DNA of 64,000 bases, taken from contig JAVTVY010037258.1 of NCBI GenBank assembly GCA_036873755.1, positions 107,347 to 171,346 on the forward strand. Direction: 5' to 3'. This DNA comes from Hanleya hanleyi. Its lineage: Eukaryota > Mollusca > Polyplacophora > Lepidopleurida > Hanleyidae. Positions 1 through 12,412 of this stretch are shown piece by piece. Position 1 is the stretch's first letter, and each line of letters starts with the position of its first letter. A model generated the notes under the pieces. That model searched no databases and was not told the DNA's origin. It saw only the letters and a program-made list of their open reading frames with translations. Made by a program: the position numbers and the translations under genes.

Positions 1-1250
1 AGTGCGACCCCAGGGTCGAGCCTTTATTGTCCATTATGTCTCCGCAAAAAATAAACATACAAAATGGCGGGGATTTTCCTTTTGGCATCGATCGTGCTGC
101 CCTCTGGAGGCAAGGAAGACTCGGACGTCGGGCGAACCATTTTTGAAAAGTTCACGGAGATCTGGATAGGCCCATACTGGCTCAACGGACAATGTTGAAC
201 CAAATTCGAAACCCACACATGCTCATTGCGGTATGGGTTGGGGGATGTGGTTTTTCACGTCTCACCACGTAGGACACGATGGACAGGGTCTTGAAGCTAA
301 GCGGTGAATTTTTTTGAAAAAGTCAGTGTACGCAGTGAGTAAGTAGCGCTGGGTGGACGTTTTGGGGGCGAGAGGGGCCGAGTTATCCGATGGGGTCGAG
401 TGAGGTATCATTGTAAAGCATACGTGAGAGAGCATCCCTCACTAGTGTGTTGTCCGTTTTCAACATTCTGCACATGCGCAGACAGGGAATTGTGGGAAAA
501 TGGCATGGGAAGGAACGTCTCACGAGGGAGCGTTCCCTATTGGTCCGATTAGGTCGAGTGTGGTATCGATGTGTAGCATTCGTGAAGGAGCATCCGATGG
601 AATGGGTGCCTAGTCCGGTTTCATCATTCTGCGCATGAGCAGTCTGGCCGTAGTATAGAAAGCAGGCATTTTGAGGGTTCATTTGGGATAGAGATGGACC
701 ATTCTTGGTCCGAATGGACCGCGTGAAGTGTCAAATTGAAGCTCTCAGGGTGTAGATCACGACTTGAGGCATGCCCACGTCATGTGACGTCGTCGGTGAC
801 GTCATCAGTACGAGTAGTAGCGAAAGTGGTCATTTTAGGGGTTCGTGTAGGTCTGTTGAGTGATTAAGGGACCATCCGTTGCCCAAATGCGCTGTGTGGG
901 TTGTCACGGTGAAGCTCTCGGGGTGTAGACCACGCCTTGAGGGATGTCCATATCGCCTGTGACGTCATCTGTGACGTCATTTGTACGAGTTGTTGCGAAA
1001 GTGGGCGTTTTGGGGTGTGGAGGAAGGTGTTTGGGGTCGAAATGGGCCATCCCTGGTCGGAATGGGTCGTATGGGGTGTTAAAGTGAAGCTTTTGTGGCC
1101 CCGACTTGAGGATTGTCCACGTCGTATGTGACGTCACTGGTTACGTCATCAGTAGGAGTAGTAGCGACAGCGGGTGTTTCGGAGGTGCAATGGAGTGCGT
1201 TTGGAGTAGATAACGACCTTTTTCCATCCAGCTACCTGGTAGAGTTACCT

Positions 1251-1357
1251 GTGAGTGTGAGTGTATGTGCGCGTGTATGTGAGTGAGTGTGAGTGAGTGA
1301 ATGAGTGAGTGAGTGTGTGTGTGTGAGTGTGTGAGTGAGTGAGTGAGTGAGTGAATG
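1251..1357. repeat. (GTGA)n microsatellite
   Basis: Runs of gtga/gtgt with few interruptions. The long minus-strand open frame over it, rich in His, Ser, Leu and Thr, is a by-product of the repeat. Confidence 0.9.
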
Positions 1358-1734
1358 AGGCGTGCATAACGCCCGTGAGGCGTGCCCAAAGCCCGTTTCA
1401 ACGCATAGACGCACCAACGATGGTGAGTTGAAAATCTGGTCCCTACGTGTAAGGGAAAAATTGGAACTCTTCTGGGTTCGGAGGTAGTTTTAGTGAAACC
1501 CGGAAGTGACGTCTGTGTGCAGAACCCACACCACCCAACCACAAACACGGACCCATAGTGGTTGGTCAAACACACTGCCACGCACCCCCAAAATGCCTGC
1601 TTTCTATACTACGGCCAGACTACGCATGCGCAGACTCTTGAACACGGACGAACCATGAGCACAGTCGGATGCTCCTCCACGAGAGCTTCAACATAAGACA
1701 TCAGACGACACCATCGGACCACTAGGGGCTCACC

Positions 1735-2200
1735 TAGACCCCAAAATGTTTATTTCCATACCCTTTTCCCACAATTCCTGCTTGCGCATGCGCAGAATGA
1801 CGTCAGTTCCACGTCACACCCATCCCACCAGATGCCCCTTCACGAATGCTTCACATTGATACCTCATACGACCCAATCGGACCATTAGGGGCTTCCCTAG
1901 GCCCCAAAACGTCTATTCCATACACTTGGTCTACCGCGCATGCGCAGAATGACCATATTCCAACCCCACACCCAGCCCATCGGATGCCCCCTCACATATG
2001 CTTCACATTGATACCTCACTCGACTCCATCGGACCACTAGTGACCCACCTAGACCCCAAAACGTCTATTTCCATACCTTTGGTCTACCGCGCATGCGCAG
2101 AATGACGATATTTCAACCCCACACCCATCCCATCAGATGCCCCTTCACGAATGCTTCACATTGATACCTCATACGACCCAATCGGTACACTAGGGACCCC
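1735..2200. repeat. 152-bp tandem repeats carrying a CGCATGCGCAGA palindrome
   Basis: The gcgcatgcgcagaatg motif recurs near 1785, 1938 and 2090, a spacing of about 152-153 bp, with more diverged copies near 473, 631 and 1622. The same repeat with the same period is found in both arms of the giant palindrome, in the opposite orientation to its left arm. Each unit also has a conserved block reading cttcacattgatacctca. The core resembles the NRF-1 consensus; binding is an inference. Confidence 0.8.
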
Positions 2201-2499
2201 TCTCGCCCCTGAAGATTGCCGGAGAATGCCGGAGAATTTGGGACTACTTTCTGTCCGCGGAGGCAGACCGCATCACCACCAGACCGCATCACCGCGGAGG
2301 AATACACACGTCCGATTCATGCAGACCGGAAGTGACGTCATACATGGCGTCACACTTGCGCAGAACACCGCCACAAAACCGTCACAATATCTCATACCTG
2401 CGCACAACACTCCTGCGCACACCACTTTCTCGCGCATGCGCACTGAGCCCAATGAGCCTCGAAATCACGTTTGGTTACTACTTACCCACTTTGGAGCAG

Positions 2500-2680
2500 T
2501 ATAGCATAGTATAGTAGTAGTATAGTTTAGCATAAAATAGTAGAAGTATATTCGTTGTATAGTAGTAGTAGCAGTAGTAGCAGTAGTAGTAGTAGTAAAG
2601 TATAGTATAGTATAGTATAGTATAGTAGTAGCATAGTATAGCATAGCATATTATAATAATAGTATAGTAGAGTATATCTA
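2500..2680. repeat. AT-rich (TAGTA/TATAG)n simple repeat
   Basis: Irregular runs of tagtag and tatag. The ends of the giant palindrome begin with a similar agtagtagtata sequence, so this could be a remnant of an element end, but that is weak. Confidence 0.75.
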
Positions 2681-2689
2681 GGCCATGGT

Positions 2690-2912
2690 AAGAATAGGTC
2701 TCAGCTCCTCAGATAGCTTGTCGTGAGAGACGACTAACTGGGGCGCCCGTGGGGTTCCTGGGTGTGAAAAGGAATAGGACCCTACCCGTGTGGTTTCCGT
2801 GTTTGAAAAGGAATAGGAACCAAACGTGGTGATATGACTGAGATAGTGTTGAAAGCGAGGTTAAATCATACTCACTCATTCACTTACTCATGCACTCACT
2901 CACTCATAGTAT
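2690..2912 (+). mobile_element. SINE-like retroposon with (ACTC)n tail
   Basis: Contains the block agcttgtcgtgagag followed by gcgactaac-like sequence, then a 3' part gttgaaagcgaggttaaatc leading into an actcactc tail. This layout resembles tRNA-derived SINEs that I recall from molluscan genomes. It is diverged, and target duplications were not resolved. The tail block also ends the SINE-like copies at 17640-17785 and 45225-45360. Confidence 0.6.
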
Positions 2913-2969
2913 AGTAGTAATATAGTATAGTAGTAATACTGCTCCAATGTGGGCACCCTCCGAAGGAAC

Positions 2970-3076
2970 TTCCATTTTGGAGCCGCCATTTTGTAGCCGC
3001 CATTTTGGAGCCGCCATTTTGTAGTCGCCATTTTGGAGCCGCCATTTTGTAGCCGCCATTTTGGAGCCGCCATTGT
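2970..3076. promoter_or_regulatory. 14-bp tandem array of CCGCCATTTTG (YY1-like) sites upstream of the polymerase gene
   Basis: About seven to eight copies of gccgccattttgta / gccgccattttgga with an exact 14-bp period end 12 bp before a TATA box and about 150 bp before the polymerase start codon. CCGCCATnTT is the core of the YY1 site (known). Use as a promoter array is inferred from position. Confidence 0.65.
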
Positions 3077-3088
3077 TGTAGAAAAACG

Positions 3089-3097
3089 TATAAAAGG
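3089..3097 (+). promoter_or_regulatory. TATA box (TATAAAAGG) of the DNA polymerase gene
   Basis: Perfect TATAAAAGG directly downstream of the 14-bp array. Transcription would start near 3120, leaving a 5' leader of about 110 bases rich in cctgcctg before the ATG at 3228. Confidence 0.65.
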
Positions 3098-3132
3098 AGG
3101 TGATTTTTAGTGGTTTGGTGTATTCATTGCAC

Positions 3133-3225
3133 TACCCAACGGAGGTATCTGACCTACCTGCCTGCCTGCCTGCCTGACCAGTCTGCCTGCTTGCCTACCA
3201 GCCTGCCTGCTTCACCAGCCTGCCT
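3133..3225. repeat. (CCTG)n-rich leader repeat
   Basis: Repeated cctgcctgcc and gcctgcttg runs lie between the predicted transcription start and the polymerase ATG. Confidence 0.7.
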
Positions 3226-3227
3226 GT

Positions 3228-6200
3228 ATGAGACGTGAAGATTTTCCAGGGGACCCAGCAGCACCTCCGGTTGAAGTCTTGCCTGAAGACGAGCGTGTGA
3301 GGGACATTTATCAACGACAATGGAATACCATACGCCATTGTTTTCATCGGCATCGCCCGATATTGGACTTATATAATTTCCGGTTGGAAGAAAACATCCG
3401 TCTACGTAGCTACGTGGAAGCCATCTTCAACGACCAAGATACAGCCTTCAAGTTAAATCTCACTTTTGGATACATCCTTCGCCATAAAGAGACAGACCAG
3501 CTCCGTTATTATTATCCCAGCAATAATACCCGGGTGTTTGACCAGCCTTTCACCATTATCCATCGACCGCCCCTGAACACGGTACTGTAAAAATTAGAAA
3601 GCTTGGATAGTTTGGAATGGGTACGACAACAACGACCAAATACAAAATGGCAAGTGGAGATGACAACCAATGTTTTACGTCACTAAAATGATCGATCACC
3701 CTATCGGCGCCCCCATTCATCTCCCGGACTGGTTGAAACACAGAGAAGGCATGTACGCTTTAGTGAGTGGAAGCAGTGGGCCCTACACCGATCGGAAATG
3801 TTTATTCCGATGCCTGGCTATCCATCTCAACAAACGTCCACCCAAAGATTGCAATAAATTGGCCAACCAGTATTGGGAAGACTACTTACGTGAAAGGAAC
3901 ATGAAATATCGGGACTTTCGCGGGGTCCCGTTATCGCAGCTGGATGTGGTGGAAAATTTATTTCACGTGAACATTGTCGTATACAAATTAGAGCAACACG
4001 TGGATGTCGACAATGACGCCCCACAACTCACCGCCCGACTCGTACATCGTACGCCGGGAAAATACGACACAACCATGACATTGAATTTGTACGAAACGGA
4101 CACTGGCGGGCATTTCTCGTACATCACGGACATCAACAGGTATGCCCAGTCATACATCTGTAGTAAATGCCAACGCGTGTTTGACCAGTCTGGGCACCTA
4201 CATCAGCACGAGAAAATTTGTGACCAGACCACCAAACGGATATTCCCCGGCGGCGTATTCCACAACACTCCGACCATCTTTGAAGACCTGGCAGATGAGG
4301 GTATCGATGTGCCCATGGACCACCGTTATTTCCGGTACAGAGCGTGCTATGATTTTGAAGCCCTATTAGAACCCATGGAAAAGGTATCGGCTAAAACTCA
4401 ATGGACTCAGCATCACATTCCTTTGAGTGTGAGTATTCACACCAACGTACCCGGTTACGACACGGCTCCGGTGTGTTTCGTCTCTAACGGGGACCCCCAT
4501 GAACTGATTACACGGATGATGAACTACCTTGAAACCCTCAGTCAAGTCAGTGCGGCACATCTCGCGTCGACTATCTACTGTGATGTATTAGCGGCACTTG
4601 ATGCGCGTATTCCAACATTGAATGGGGAGGAGGACGATACCGATGACGAAGACGAAAGTGAGGAACGCAAACCACCGAAACCCTATGCGCAGAAACTGAA
4701 ACTGCGTTTATTGGAATACATGAACCAATTACCCGTCCTTGGATTTAACTCGGGCCGATAGGATTTGAACTTAATCAAAGAATTCTTGTACCCGTACCTC
4801 GCTAAAGCTGGGAATGTGAAATTCATTATTAAGAAGACAAACAACCACGTCGCTCTATCCACAACTTCACTCCGATTCTTAGATGTACGTAATTACCTGG
4901 CGCCGAATTACAGCTATGGACAGTGGGTGAAAGCGTACGACTGCGCGGAGAGGGAAAGTTGCTTTCCCTACAACTACATGACGAGTCTCGAGCGTCTGGA
5001 CGAAACCCAGTTACCACCCCAGGAGGCCTTTTACAACGATCTCAAAGGAGAAGCATTATCTACCACCCTGTATACCGAACTGCAACAGGTGTGGGTCCGT
5101 GAAGGGATGCAAACTCTCCGGGATTTTCTCGTCTATTACAACAATTTGGATGTCATCCCTTTTCTGGAAGCTACCGACAAAATGTCCGCCTTCTACCGAG
5201 ATATGGGTGTCGACGTATTCAAAGACTGTGTTAGCATTCCCGGTCTGACCCTGCGGCATCTGTTCCAGGACTTACCCACGTTCTTCGCTCTCGTCGATCA
5301 GAAAGACGCCGACAAGTTTGACTGTTTGAAGGGAAATATCGTAGGCGGCTCCAGTATTATATTCCATCGGTACCATGAGAAACAGCTGACCCATATCCGA
5401 GGAGAAAAATTGTGTGAGAAAATAATAGGATTCGACGCCAATGCCCTCTACCTATCGTGTTTGAGTAAACCTATGCCGGCCGGTCATTATACGCGGTGGC
5501 TCCCTGAGGGTCGAGCATTCAGAGCTCAACGATCTACGAAACATCAAGCAGAACAATGCGACGAGGCGTCAGCGACGAGGCGTCACTATCCGTCACCAAG
5601 GCAACCACACGGAAAAGCGAATTGGAGATCGGCGCCTTCCCGTGGACGGATTTGCTATCATCAATACAGTACCGACCGTGTTTCAATTTCACGGCTGTTA
5701 TTGGCACGGTCATGAGTGTTCGTTCGCGGGAGGGCGCTATAACGAACGCCGTGGACTGACCACGGCCGCCTTACGTGAAGAAGTACAGCAGAATCGAGAT
5801 TACATTTGTGGACTGGGCTATGCCTATGAACAGCTATGGGAATGTGAATTCCACCACATGCAACGTCGTCAACCTGAGTTATACTCGTTCTTACACGCTC
5901 ACGACCGACTACTGGATCATCGGACTGTTATCACCATGACCGACATCCTACGCACTGTTGAGACGGGAGACCTCTATGGATTCGTGGAATGGGATCTGCA
6001 CGTCCCTGACCACTTGAAAGACACGTTTGGCGAATGTCCGCCCATCTTCAAAAACACCGAGGTGAGTCGAGATGATATCGGAGCCCATATGTGCGCATAC
6101 GCTGAAGAACACGACTACCTAACGCGACCACAGCGTATGTTGATCGGCAGCATGTTTGGCGAAAAAATCTTGCTCGGTACCCCTCTGCTTCAGTGGTATA

Positions 6201-7062
6201 TGAGGCACGGACTGGAAATTACGAAAATATACCAAGTCATAGAATTCACCCCCCAGGCTTGTTTTGAGAAGTTCGCGAACGACGTCACTACCGCCCGTCG
6301 CCAACCCCAGTAAAGCCATCATCGGGGAAACGATGAAATTACTTACGGTAACGAACCAGGACCGTCACGTGACCGTGAACATTTGTAACAAGAAACAAGC
6401 CCGCACACGCGTGAATTCGCCTCTATACCGACACATGGAGATGATTGACGACACCACCTACGAAGTGACGTCAGCCAAAAAGACCATCACATATAACCTG
6501 CCGCTCCAAATAGGATGTATGGTGTACCAGCTGGCCAAACTGCGAATGCTGGAATTCATATACGATTTCATGGGCGTGTATTTCCACCAATCAGACTGGC
6601 AATTGATAGAAATGGATACCGACTCAGCATACATGGCCGTTTCCAACCCTGACTGGGAGTCACTCATCAAACCAGAATTACGTGCACAATATGAGGCGGA
6701 ACGGGACCAGTGGCTACCCGGACGCGACCACTACACCTACGACAAGCGGACGCCCGGCCTGTTTAAACTAGAGTAGAGCGGTGATGCCATGATCGCCCTG
6801 TGTTCGAAAACTTACTTTTGTGACGGTGATGACAACAAATTCAGTTGTAAGGGGGTGAGTCGACGCGACTCCAACATCAGCAAGGCAATGTAACTGAATG
6901 TCCTCCAGAGCCAGGCCAGTGCGAGTGGCACTAACCGAGGTTTCCGTATCATCGACCACCAGATGCGCTCGTATACCCAGGAACGGGACGCCTTCACATA
7001 CTTTTTACCCCAAGCGCAAAGTCCTGCCCGATGGTGTGACTACAACCTATCTTGACATTTAG
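3228..7062 (+). pseudogene. Broken protein-primed family B DNA polymerase (Polinton/adintovirus type)
   Basis: In an intact relative this enzyme replicates the linear element from protein-capped ends. Domains in order: an N-terminal family block (3228-3590); a DRKCLFRCLAIH block resembling the OTU-like N-terminal domain of such polymerases (about 3800); a C-x2-C-x12-H-x3-C finger (4153-4215); exonuclease motifs I (DFEA, 4350), II (FNSGR, 4745) and III (YNNLDV, about 5140); polymerase motif A (DANALYLS, about 5436); CYWHGH (5700); motif C (MDTDSAYMA, about 6613); and a typical C-terminal end at 7060-7062. Total span corresponds to about 1278 codons. Visible lesions: in-frame TAA at 3588; frameshift near 3670; TAG at 4759-4761 inside exonuclease motif II; frameshift between about 5500 and 5645; frameshift near 6300; TAG at 6774-6776 where coding similarity continues in frame; and a further stop/shift near 6890. 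The gene cannot make a working enzyme. The family call is firm from the motifs; the exact virus or transposon lineage is not. Confidence 0.9.
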
Positions 7063-7069
7063 AGTGATA

Positions 7070-7530
7070 AATACGAACACTGCGAATATTCCACTGGACT
7101 AACGAACTGTTCTATAATTCAATTTTTATGGATACCAAACGCCTTTGATGAGACAGTTATATGTTCTATGAGTACTGATGATATTGCACCGGACTAACGA
7201 ATTAATTGTTGTATATAGGTTCAATAATTCAATTCAATTTTATGGGTACCAACCGCCTTTGATAAGGCATGATAAGAGGAACTCACTGTTGTATATATGT
7301 TCTATGAGTACTGCGGCTATTGCACCGGCCTTGTTGGGCTGAATTAACTGCTGTAAACATGTTGTGTTTTCTGTTATAAAATGTGTGTTTTCTTCCATAC
7401 AACATTGTGAGTTTGGCAATGTACAAGCCCCCCCCCCCCTGTTCTGGGCTTCAGTTTTCACATGGTTGTTCTCACGTTGTTGTTGTTACTGAATAAAAAA
7501 AAATGAGATCTCACCAAAAAACCCTGTCTT
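7070..7530. repeat. 3' flank of the polymerase pseudogene with direct repeats of about 110-120 bp
   Basis: Blocks such as gccgcctttgat/acgcctttgat, tatgttctatgagtact and attgcaccgg recur two to three times between 7085 and 7330. An aataaaaaa stretch at 7490 could be a poly(A) signal. No coding sequence was recognised. From 7530 to 7785 I see nothing beyond AT-rich sequence. Confidence 0.5.
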
Positions 7531-7785
7531 GTGTGTTTTATTCATAATGCATAAATGCCCAATGTGGAGATTCAGTCAAACTGAAATCAGTGGTGTAGGA
7601 TGGGGCCAAAATGTAACCCATCAATGTTAGAATGCAAGAGCACTATAGTAAAATAGAGAGCCAATGAAATCAGCCCATAGACCAAGTACGTGTTTTGGTC
7701 TAGGTTTGGAGCGGGCATTTCATTGAGGTGCGTGTAAAGGAAGACTCGTCCAACACGTATAGATTAAGTTTATTACTATAAGTTC

Positions 7786-7975
7786 TATGTAGCGCGCTGC
7801 GGCCGGGGGAAAACCCCCAGTCAGGGTGTACATTCCGTGGGACTACTTTCTGCCCGCGGAGGCAGACCGCATCACCGCGGATGAATACAAAGGTCAAAGA
7901 ACTATTTTTTGACCTGCAAAAATTGGAACTCTCCTGTATTCGGAGGTATTTTTTGGTCACAAGTCTGGTGGCGCC
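7786..7975. mobile_element. Right subterminal remnant of the polymerase-bearing element
   Basis: The block gggactactttctgcccgcg with ggcagaccgcatcaccgcgg repeats the sequence at 2226-2310. The block aaaattggaactct followed by ttcggaggta repeats 1455-1490. Shared sequence on both sides of the polymerase supports a single element spanning about 1-7975. Confidence 0.55.
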
Positions 7976-8054
7976 CTATGGCGGCTATCTTCGGAAAAAT
8001 TGTTCAAACAGAGTTATCTGCCCTTAAATCCGACTCAATTTAACTTTTATATAC

Positions 8055-8430
8055 TACTCCCATGTGCTTCAAGATCCTCATGGTACTCATATGAACAGTC
8101 ACAATCAAAGCGTGACTGAGATACATCATTCTTTAGATGACGACTTTACAAAAAATAGTATGGATTAAGAATACTGATCAGCGATACGGATTTGATATTT
8201 TTGGAACATCATGATGTCTTCCCGGCATTATTGAAAACTGTTGACCGCTTCTCTCTTGCAGGAAACAAGCCTATGTTTACGTATACTATGATTGTCTTTA
8301 TGAATTTGGTGTTAATACTGTTATATGGAATGTGGAATAGGTCTTTGGATTATGGACGCGGATATTCTCTAATGGACGACGGCTTAATTATGAATGACGG
8401 ACCAGACGCTTGTAATGACTGCTCATCGTC
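8055..8430 (+). mobile_element. 5' fragment of a Penelope-like element (PLE)
   Basis: About 370 bp nearly matching 62345-62720: the inter-copy joint followed by the start of the element's open frame (a methionine near 8192). Similarity stops near 8415, after which the sequence is unrelated. An open frame continues to 8521, but its last 35 codons are not element-like. Confidence 0.75.
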
Positions 8431-9040
8431 ATCCGTTGACCAGATAGATATTTGGATCCGTTGGAATGGGCCCAGAAACGACGCCGGTCATAACCACGCC
8501 AATGGACCGTGGAGACTGTAAGTCAAGTTTTCCTTCATCAAAATTGGGACAAGCAATCATCCGTTTATGACAATAGCCGGAGGGGCGTCTAAGGCAATGA
8601 CGCTTAAGGTGGACCAGAGCGAATGAGCGGCCGCAAACGACAAAGAGCGATCATTGCCGAAGGTGGACGCAGCACAAGGGCAGTTTCCCAAAGGGCAGCG
8701 ATGCTTCGGGCATACGAGAATTTTAAACACACCTAATGCGGCTTCCACAGATCGGTGTGATGTGATGGAGGGGATAATAAAATGTGTAATACGTAATATG
8801 CTTGTTGGTCTTTCCCATTTCTGCTCATCATCTGCCTGTGTCAAGACGTTAAGCCTTTGGGGGCTAGGCATACGTAGATGGGTGAATGTATGTGTAGGCG
8901 GTATTACTCCCAGCGTTAGATCATCACTTCGTACATAGGGGCATTGAGTGCGATAAGGCGGGTGTTGAGGGCGTTACCACGTCATGATAAGTTTCCCCGT
9001 TGATACAAATAAGCGTATGAAATTAGTTTGCTCATGTGCA
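8431..9040. other. Unassigned stretch
   Basis: No repeat elsewhere in the window and no recognisable protein on either strand. Overlapping open frames of about 95-105 codons exist on both strands at 8557-8938. I cannot choose between them, and neither resembles a family I know. Confidence 0.4.
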
Positions 9041-10381
9041 CGACTGAGGGAGTTCGAACGGATTCAAACAAAGCCTCGTGTGCTACCACCTCTCTGGGGC
9101 ATAATATCCCATATTCTGATTGAATCCAACCAAACAACCCCCTCAGTTTTGTATATGAGCGAACTACTTTTCATACGCTTATGTATATCAATGGGGCGGG
9201 GGGGAATTATCTTTAGAGCATTTCACTATGTCAGCAGAAGTATAAGTGATAATTGGAAAGTGATCGGAACGTTCGACGGATACCGACATTCGCAACTTCT
9301 CCGGGATTTCCGGTGGCGGGTAGTCCACCGAATGCCATGAACGCCATATTGAAATATCACGAGGTCATGTGATTGCTGAATAGGTCATGTGACTACCCTC
9401 TGTCCCAGCAAATATATCCCAGATGGTTTGTTTGATTTATCACAAAATAAAAATGATTGTAGTATGAAACTCTTTAAGCCATGTCAACCTGCATCCGGTA
9501 TTTTTTTCTGTGAAATATTGTTGCACAAGATCAATTAGAACTCGACAATAGAAAGATCCTTTTCAAGATAGAGAATTTCAACAAAATGGTAGCCCCGGTC
9601 TGTCTCCGTACAACTACGTCACTTAAGAATAGCGGGTGCTTGTAATATTTTATTATATGACTTTCGGCGATGTGCGCTCAAGTGGGAATCCTGTCCGAGA
9701 ATCTGATTGGTGGATGGAGTATTATGCTCAAGAAAGCTGGTAGCAAACGGTGTTCTGTTTAACCCTACCGAACAACCCGCTCAGTTTTGCACTTGAGCGA
9801 TCTACTTTTCATACGCTTACTTAAAGTGGGAAATTCATCTTTAAAGAAGTATTACACAGAAATGAAAAGTGGCAGGAACGTTCGAGGAATACCCAGTGCT
9901 TTTAATATTTCGAGTGGGAATCTTGTTCGGAAATCTGACTGGTGGCTAGCGTATTATCCCCAAGACCCGGACTACCATTTTGTTTTAAATTCGATCAGAA
10001 TCGCGACTTATTGGCTTTTCGAAAGTTGCTCCACATCGTGTACTGAGCTTTGGTGGTTAAATACATAACAAGGGCCCGTGCACATTCATCCAGCAATGGG
10101 GATGAAAGGTTCATAGGTTGCCAGAATTAAGGTCAGCTTATTGAACCGGCAATATATTGACTTCGTTATTCAGTGCCTTTCTTATTACCCTTGGCAAAAT
10201 ATAATTTATTAGCCCTGGTATATCTCAAAGGTCCATCAGAAAATAATATCGCCGAAAATAAGCCCGGACCTCCAACGATTGCAAGTCCAGTAGATTAGCG
10301 CCCTGCGAAATGTGCTCGATGAACGGATATAGAACCAGACATATTGGATTATTTTCGCAAACTGCGACCTGACCTATATTT

Positions 10382-10390
10382 TATAAAAGG
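10382..10390 (+). promoter_or_regulatory. Conserved TATA box, unit 1
   Basis: TATAAAAGG within a block (gcaaactgcga upstream, cacttctcggtaatcag downstream) retained in all four units. A short methionine frame of about 10 codons follows in each copy. Promoter activity is inferred from conservation. Confidence 0.4.
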
Positions 10391-12412
10391 AGACATCACA
10401 TCACTTCTCGGTAATCAGCTTCGCCATAAAGTTCACACTAAGCATGGAATTTATGCCCAGAGCACCAAACACTTGACATCCAGGATATTCCGTATTTTTT
10501 GCCTCATGATGGACTCCTTTTAGCGTTTCCATGTGACATTGCATTCAAATTGCCACACAGAGTTTACACTCTCAAATTGATTCAGGGACTTCACCTGAAA
10601 TTCAGGCTATATATTCCAGCCTGAAATTCAGGGGAAATGTTCTGTATTTTATCGATGGTGGATGTATGGGAAAGATTGAAATGTCACCGCACCCCCTTTT
10701 CCCAAACTGGATTAGATATATCAACAGCGCTGCAATATTGGACATTATAATTACAGTGATAACTGAAATACATTCCTTCCAGTCTTATCTTATTAATCAC
10801 GTGGGTATAGGTATACATTGTTAGAACTATTGGATAAATCTATCCCCCCCCCCCCACCATAAAAAAAAACTTTTGACCCAACATTATAAATGTCACGTTG
10901 GTCGAAGAATATTGGGTCGAGAGTTGGACTCTTGAGTTCATGGGTTTTGTGAGCACACTGTCTGTGGGATTTGGTCAATTTGACCCAATATTATGGGTGA
11001 TGAAATGGTCAAATTTCATTTTCACCCAAATATTCTTGTGTTGAAATATTTTTCGACCCAAAATTATTGGGTCGGAATTAATTTTGATACAATAATTTGG
11101 GTCGGAAGGGTAATCCAAAATTTATGACCCACTATTTCTGTCGTCACATACCCATCAACACAATATTGTTGAATCGCAGTGATCAAATAGTTTTGGCAGT
11201 TTATACCGTTAGAATGTTCATTTCGGTGAAAGACTTCTCGAATTATACCACACCGTATATGAGTCTCCAATTAATCCATGTCTTTGATAGAACAATGCCC
11301 ACTGAGATGCGCCGATACAATGCTACGGGAGTGCCGGTGTGGAGGCTAAGAATAATGTCCGGTGGCTATTAAAGAGTGTCCGCCTCCTACCTTCTAACCC
11401 AGCTAGGACACTTTTCTCCATATTGGGGATAAGTGTCCGTCCTTGGCTGCAATAGAAAGGGATATGAAAAGGGACACTAATCGCCAGGACATTCTTAGCC
11501 ATCACACCGGTACTCGTGCACTTATGAAGGACGATCAGATTTGCACATTTGCACATTTCCCTGAAATCAATAGAGCTGGCAGTACAACTCGATAAAAGTT
11601 GTCCAACAGGCACGCCAAGAAGCTAAAATTTGAGACCATAAACGAGAAGCTATCATAACAATCCTGGAAATCTCGAATAACAAACTACTGTCAAATGGCA
11701 AGTTGTTACGATGCCAACGTTGTGCCATACACGATGTTTATCTACAGGCCTTGAAAGTGATACGGCATCCATCAAATAGGAAAATCGACGTCGGGAACAA
11801 ATTACTTGCAATAAAGCCGCTCTCCGGGTAAATGGAACACGATAAAGGAAGACATCACGAAACAATAGAGACCATACATAATTAACCGTCGTTGTTGGCT
11901 GCACGTTCAGTTTAGCAAAGCTTTCGCTGGAAACAATCCCAAAGCATTATCTGGAAAGCTTTCAGTGGAGTTATTTAGTCAATCCGCCTCCCGGCGCTTC
12001 CATGTGAATATATAGCATATCCCTGGTGGTTGAAACAAGCGAACATTTGTCAAAGCACTACCGGAACCGTTACTAGCTACAATGGAAATGGGTTACCATA
12101 GCTGCCGACAGCTGAGGAAGACATAACGTGAAACGGGGGGGAAACTCCAATCACCTTGTACAACGGTTAAAGGCAAAACTCCCGGCACAATATCAGATTT
12201 TGTGATAGCTTGGGGAATTGAATACTCAGTTGATACAGATTGTGTAAACGTCTGGAAAGATCACGGCCGATTGTTAGTCCACCGGTACCTATATACCTGC
12301 CTCTTTTGGCAATGACGTTCAGTTCTGGTCACGTTGGATCAGCTGGCCAGAGGTCTGTATAACTGATGGATTAATGAAGTGAACAGTTGTATATTTTCCG
12401 AATTCATAACAG

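Larger units (their letters stand above)
1..2330. mobile_element. Left subterminal repeat region of a Polinton/adintovirus-like element
   Basis: GC-rich, non-coding, internally inverted sequence. The first 70 bases match the arm of the giant palindrome near 34255-34325 (a block around gggtcgag, tttattgtcc and tctccgca), so the true element end should lie roughly 270 bp left of the window. Positions around 640-690 are inverted relative to about 1590-1620, so this flank is itself a foldback. Several TGACGTCA-like (CRE) sites occur at 780-1150. Short open frames here are repeat shadows. The assignment to the same family as 33987-43697 rests on these shared blocks and the shared 152-bp repeat. 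The outer boundary is not visible. Confidence 0.65.

Noticed and set aside
1141..1581. 146-codon minus-strand frame rich in THSLTHSL repeats
   Set aside because: Produced by the (GTGA)n microsatellite; no domain and no conservation.
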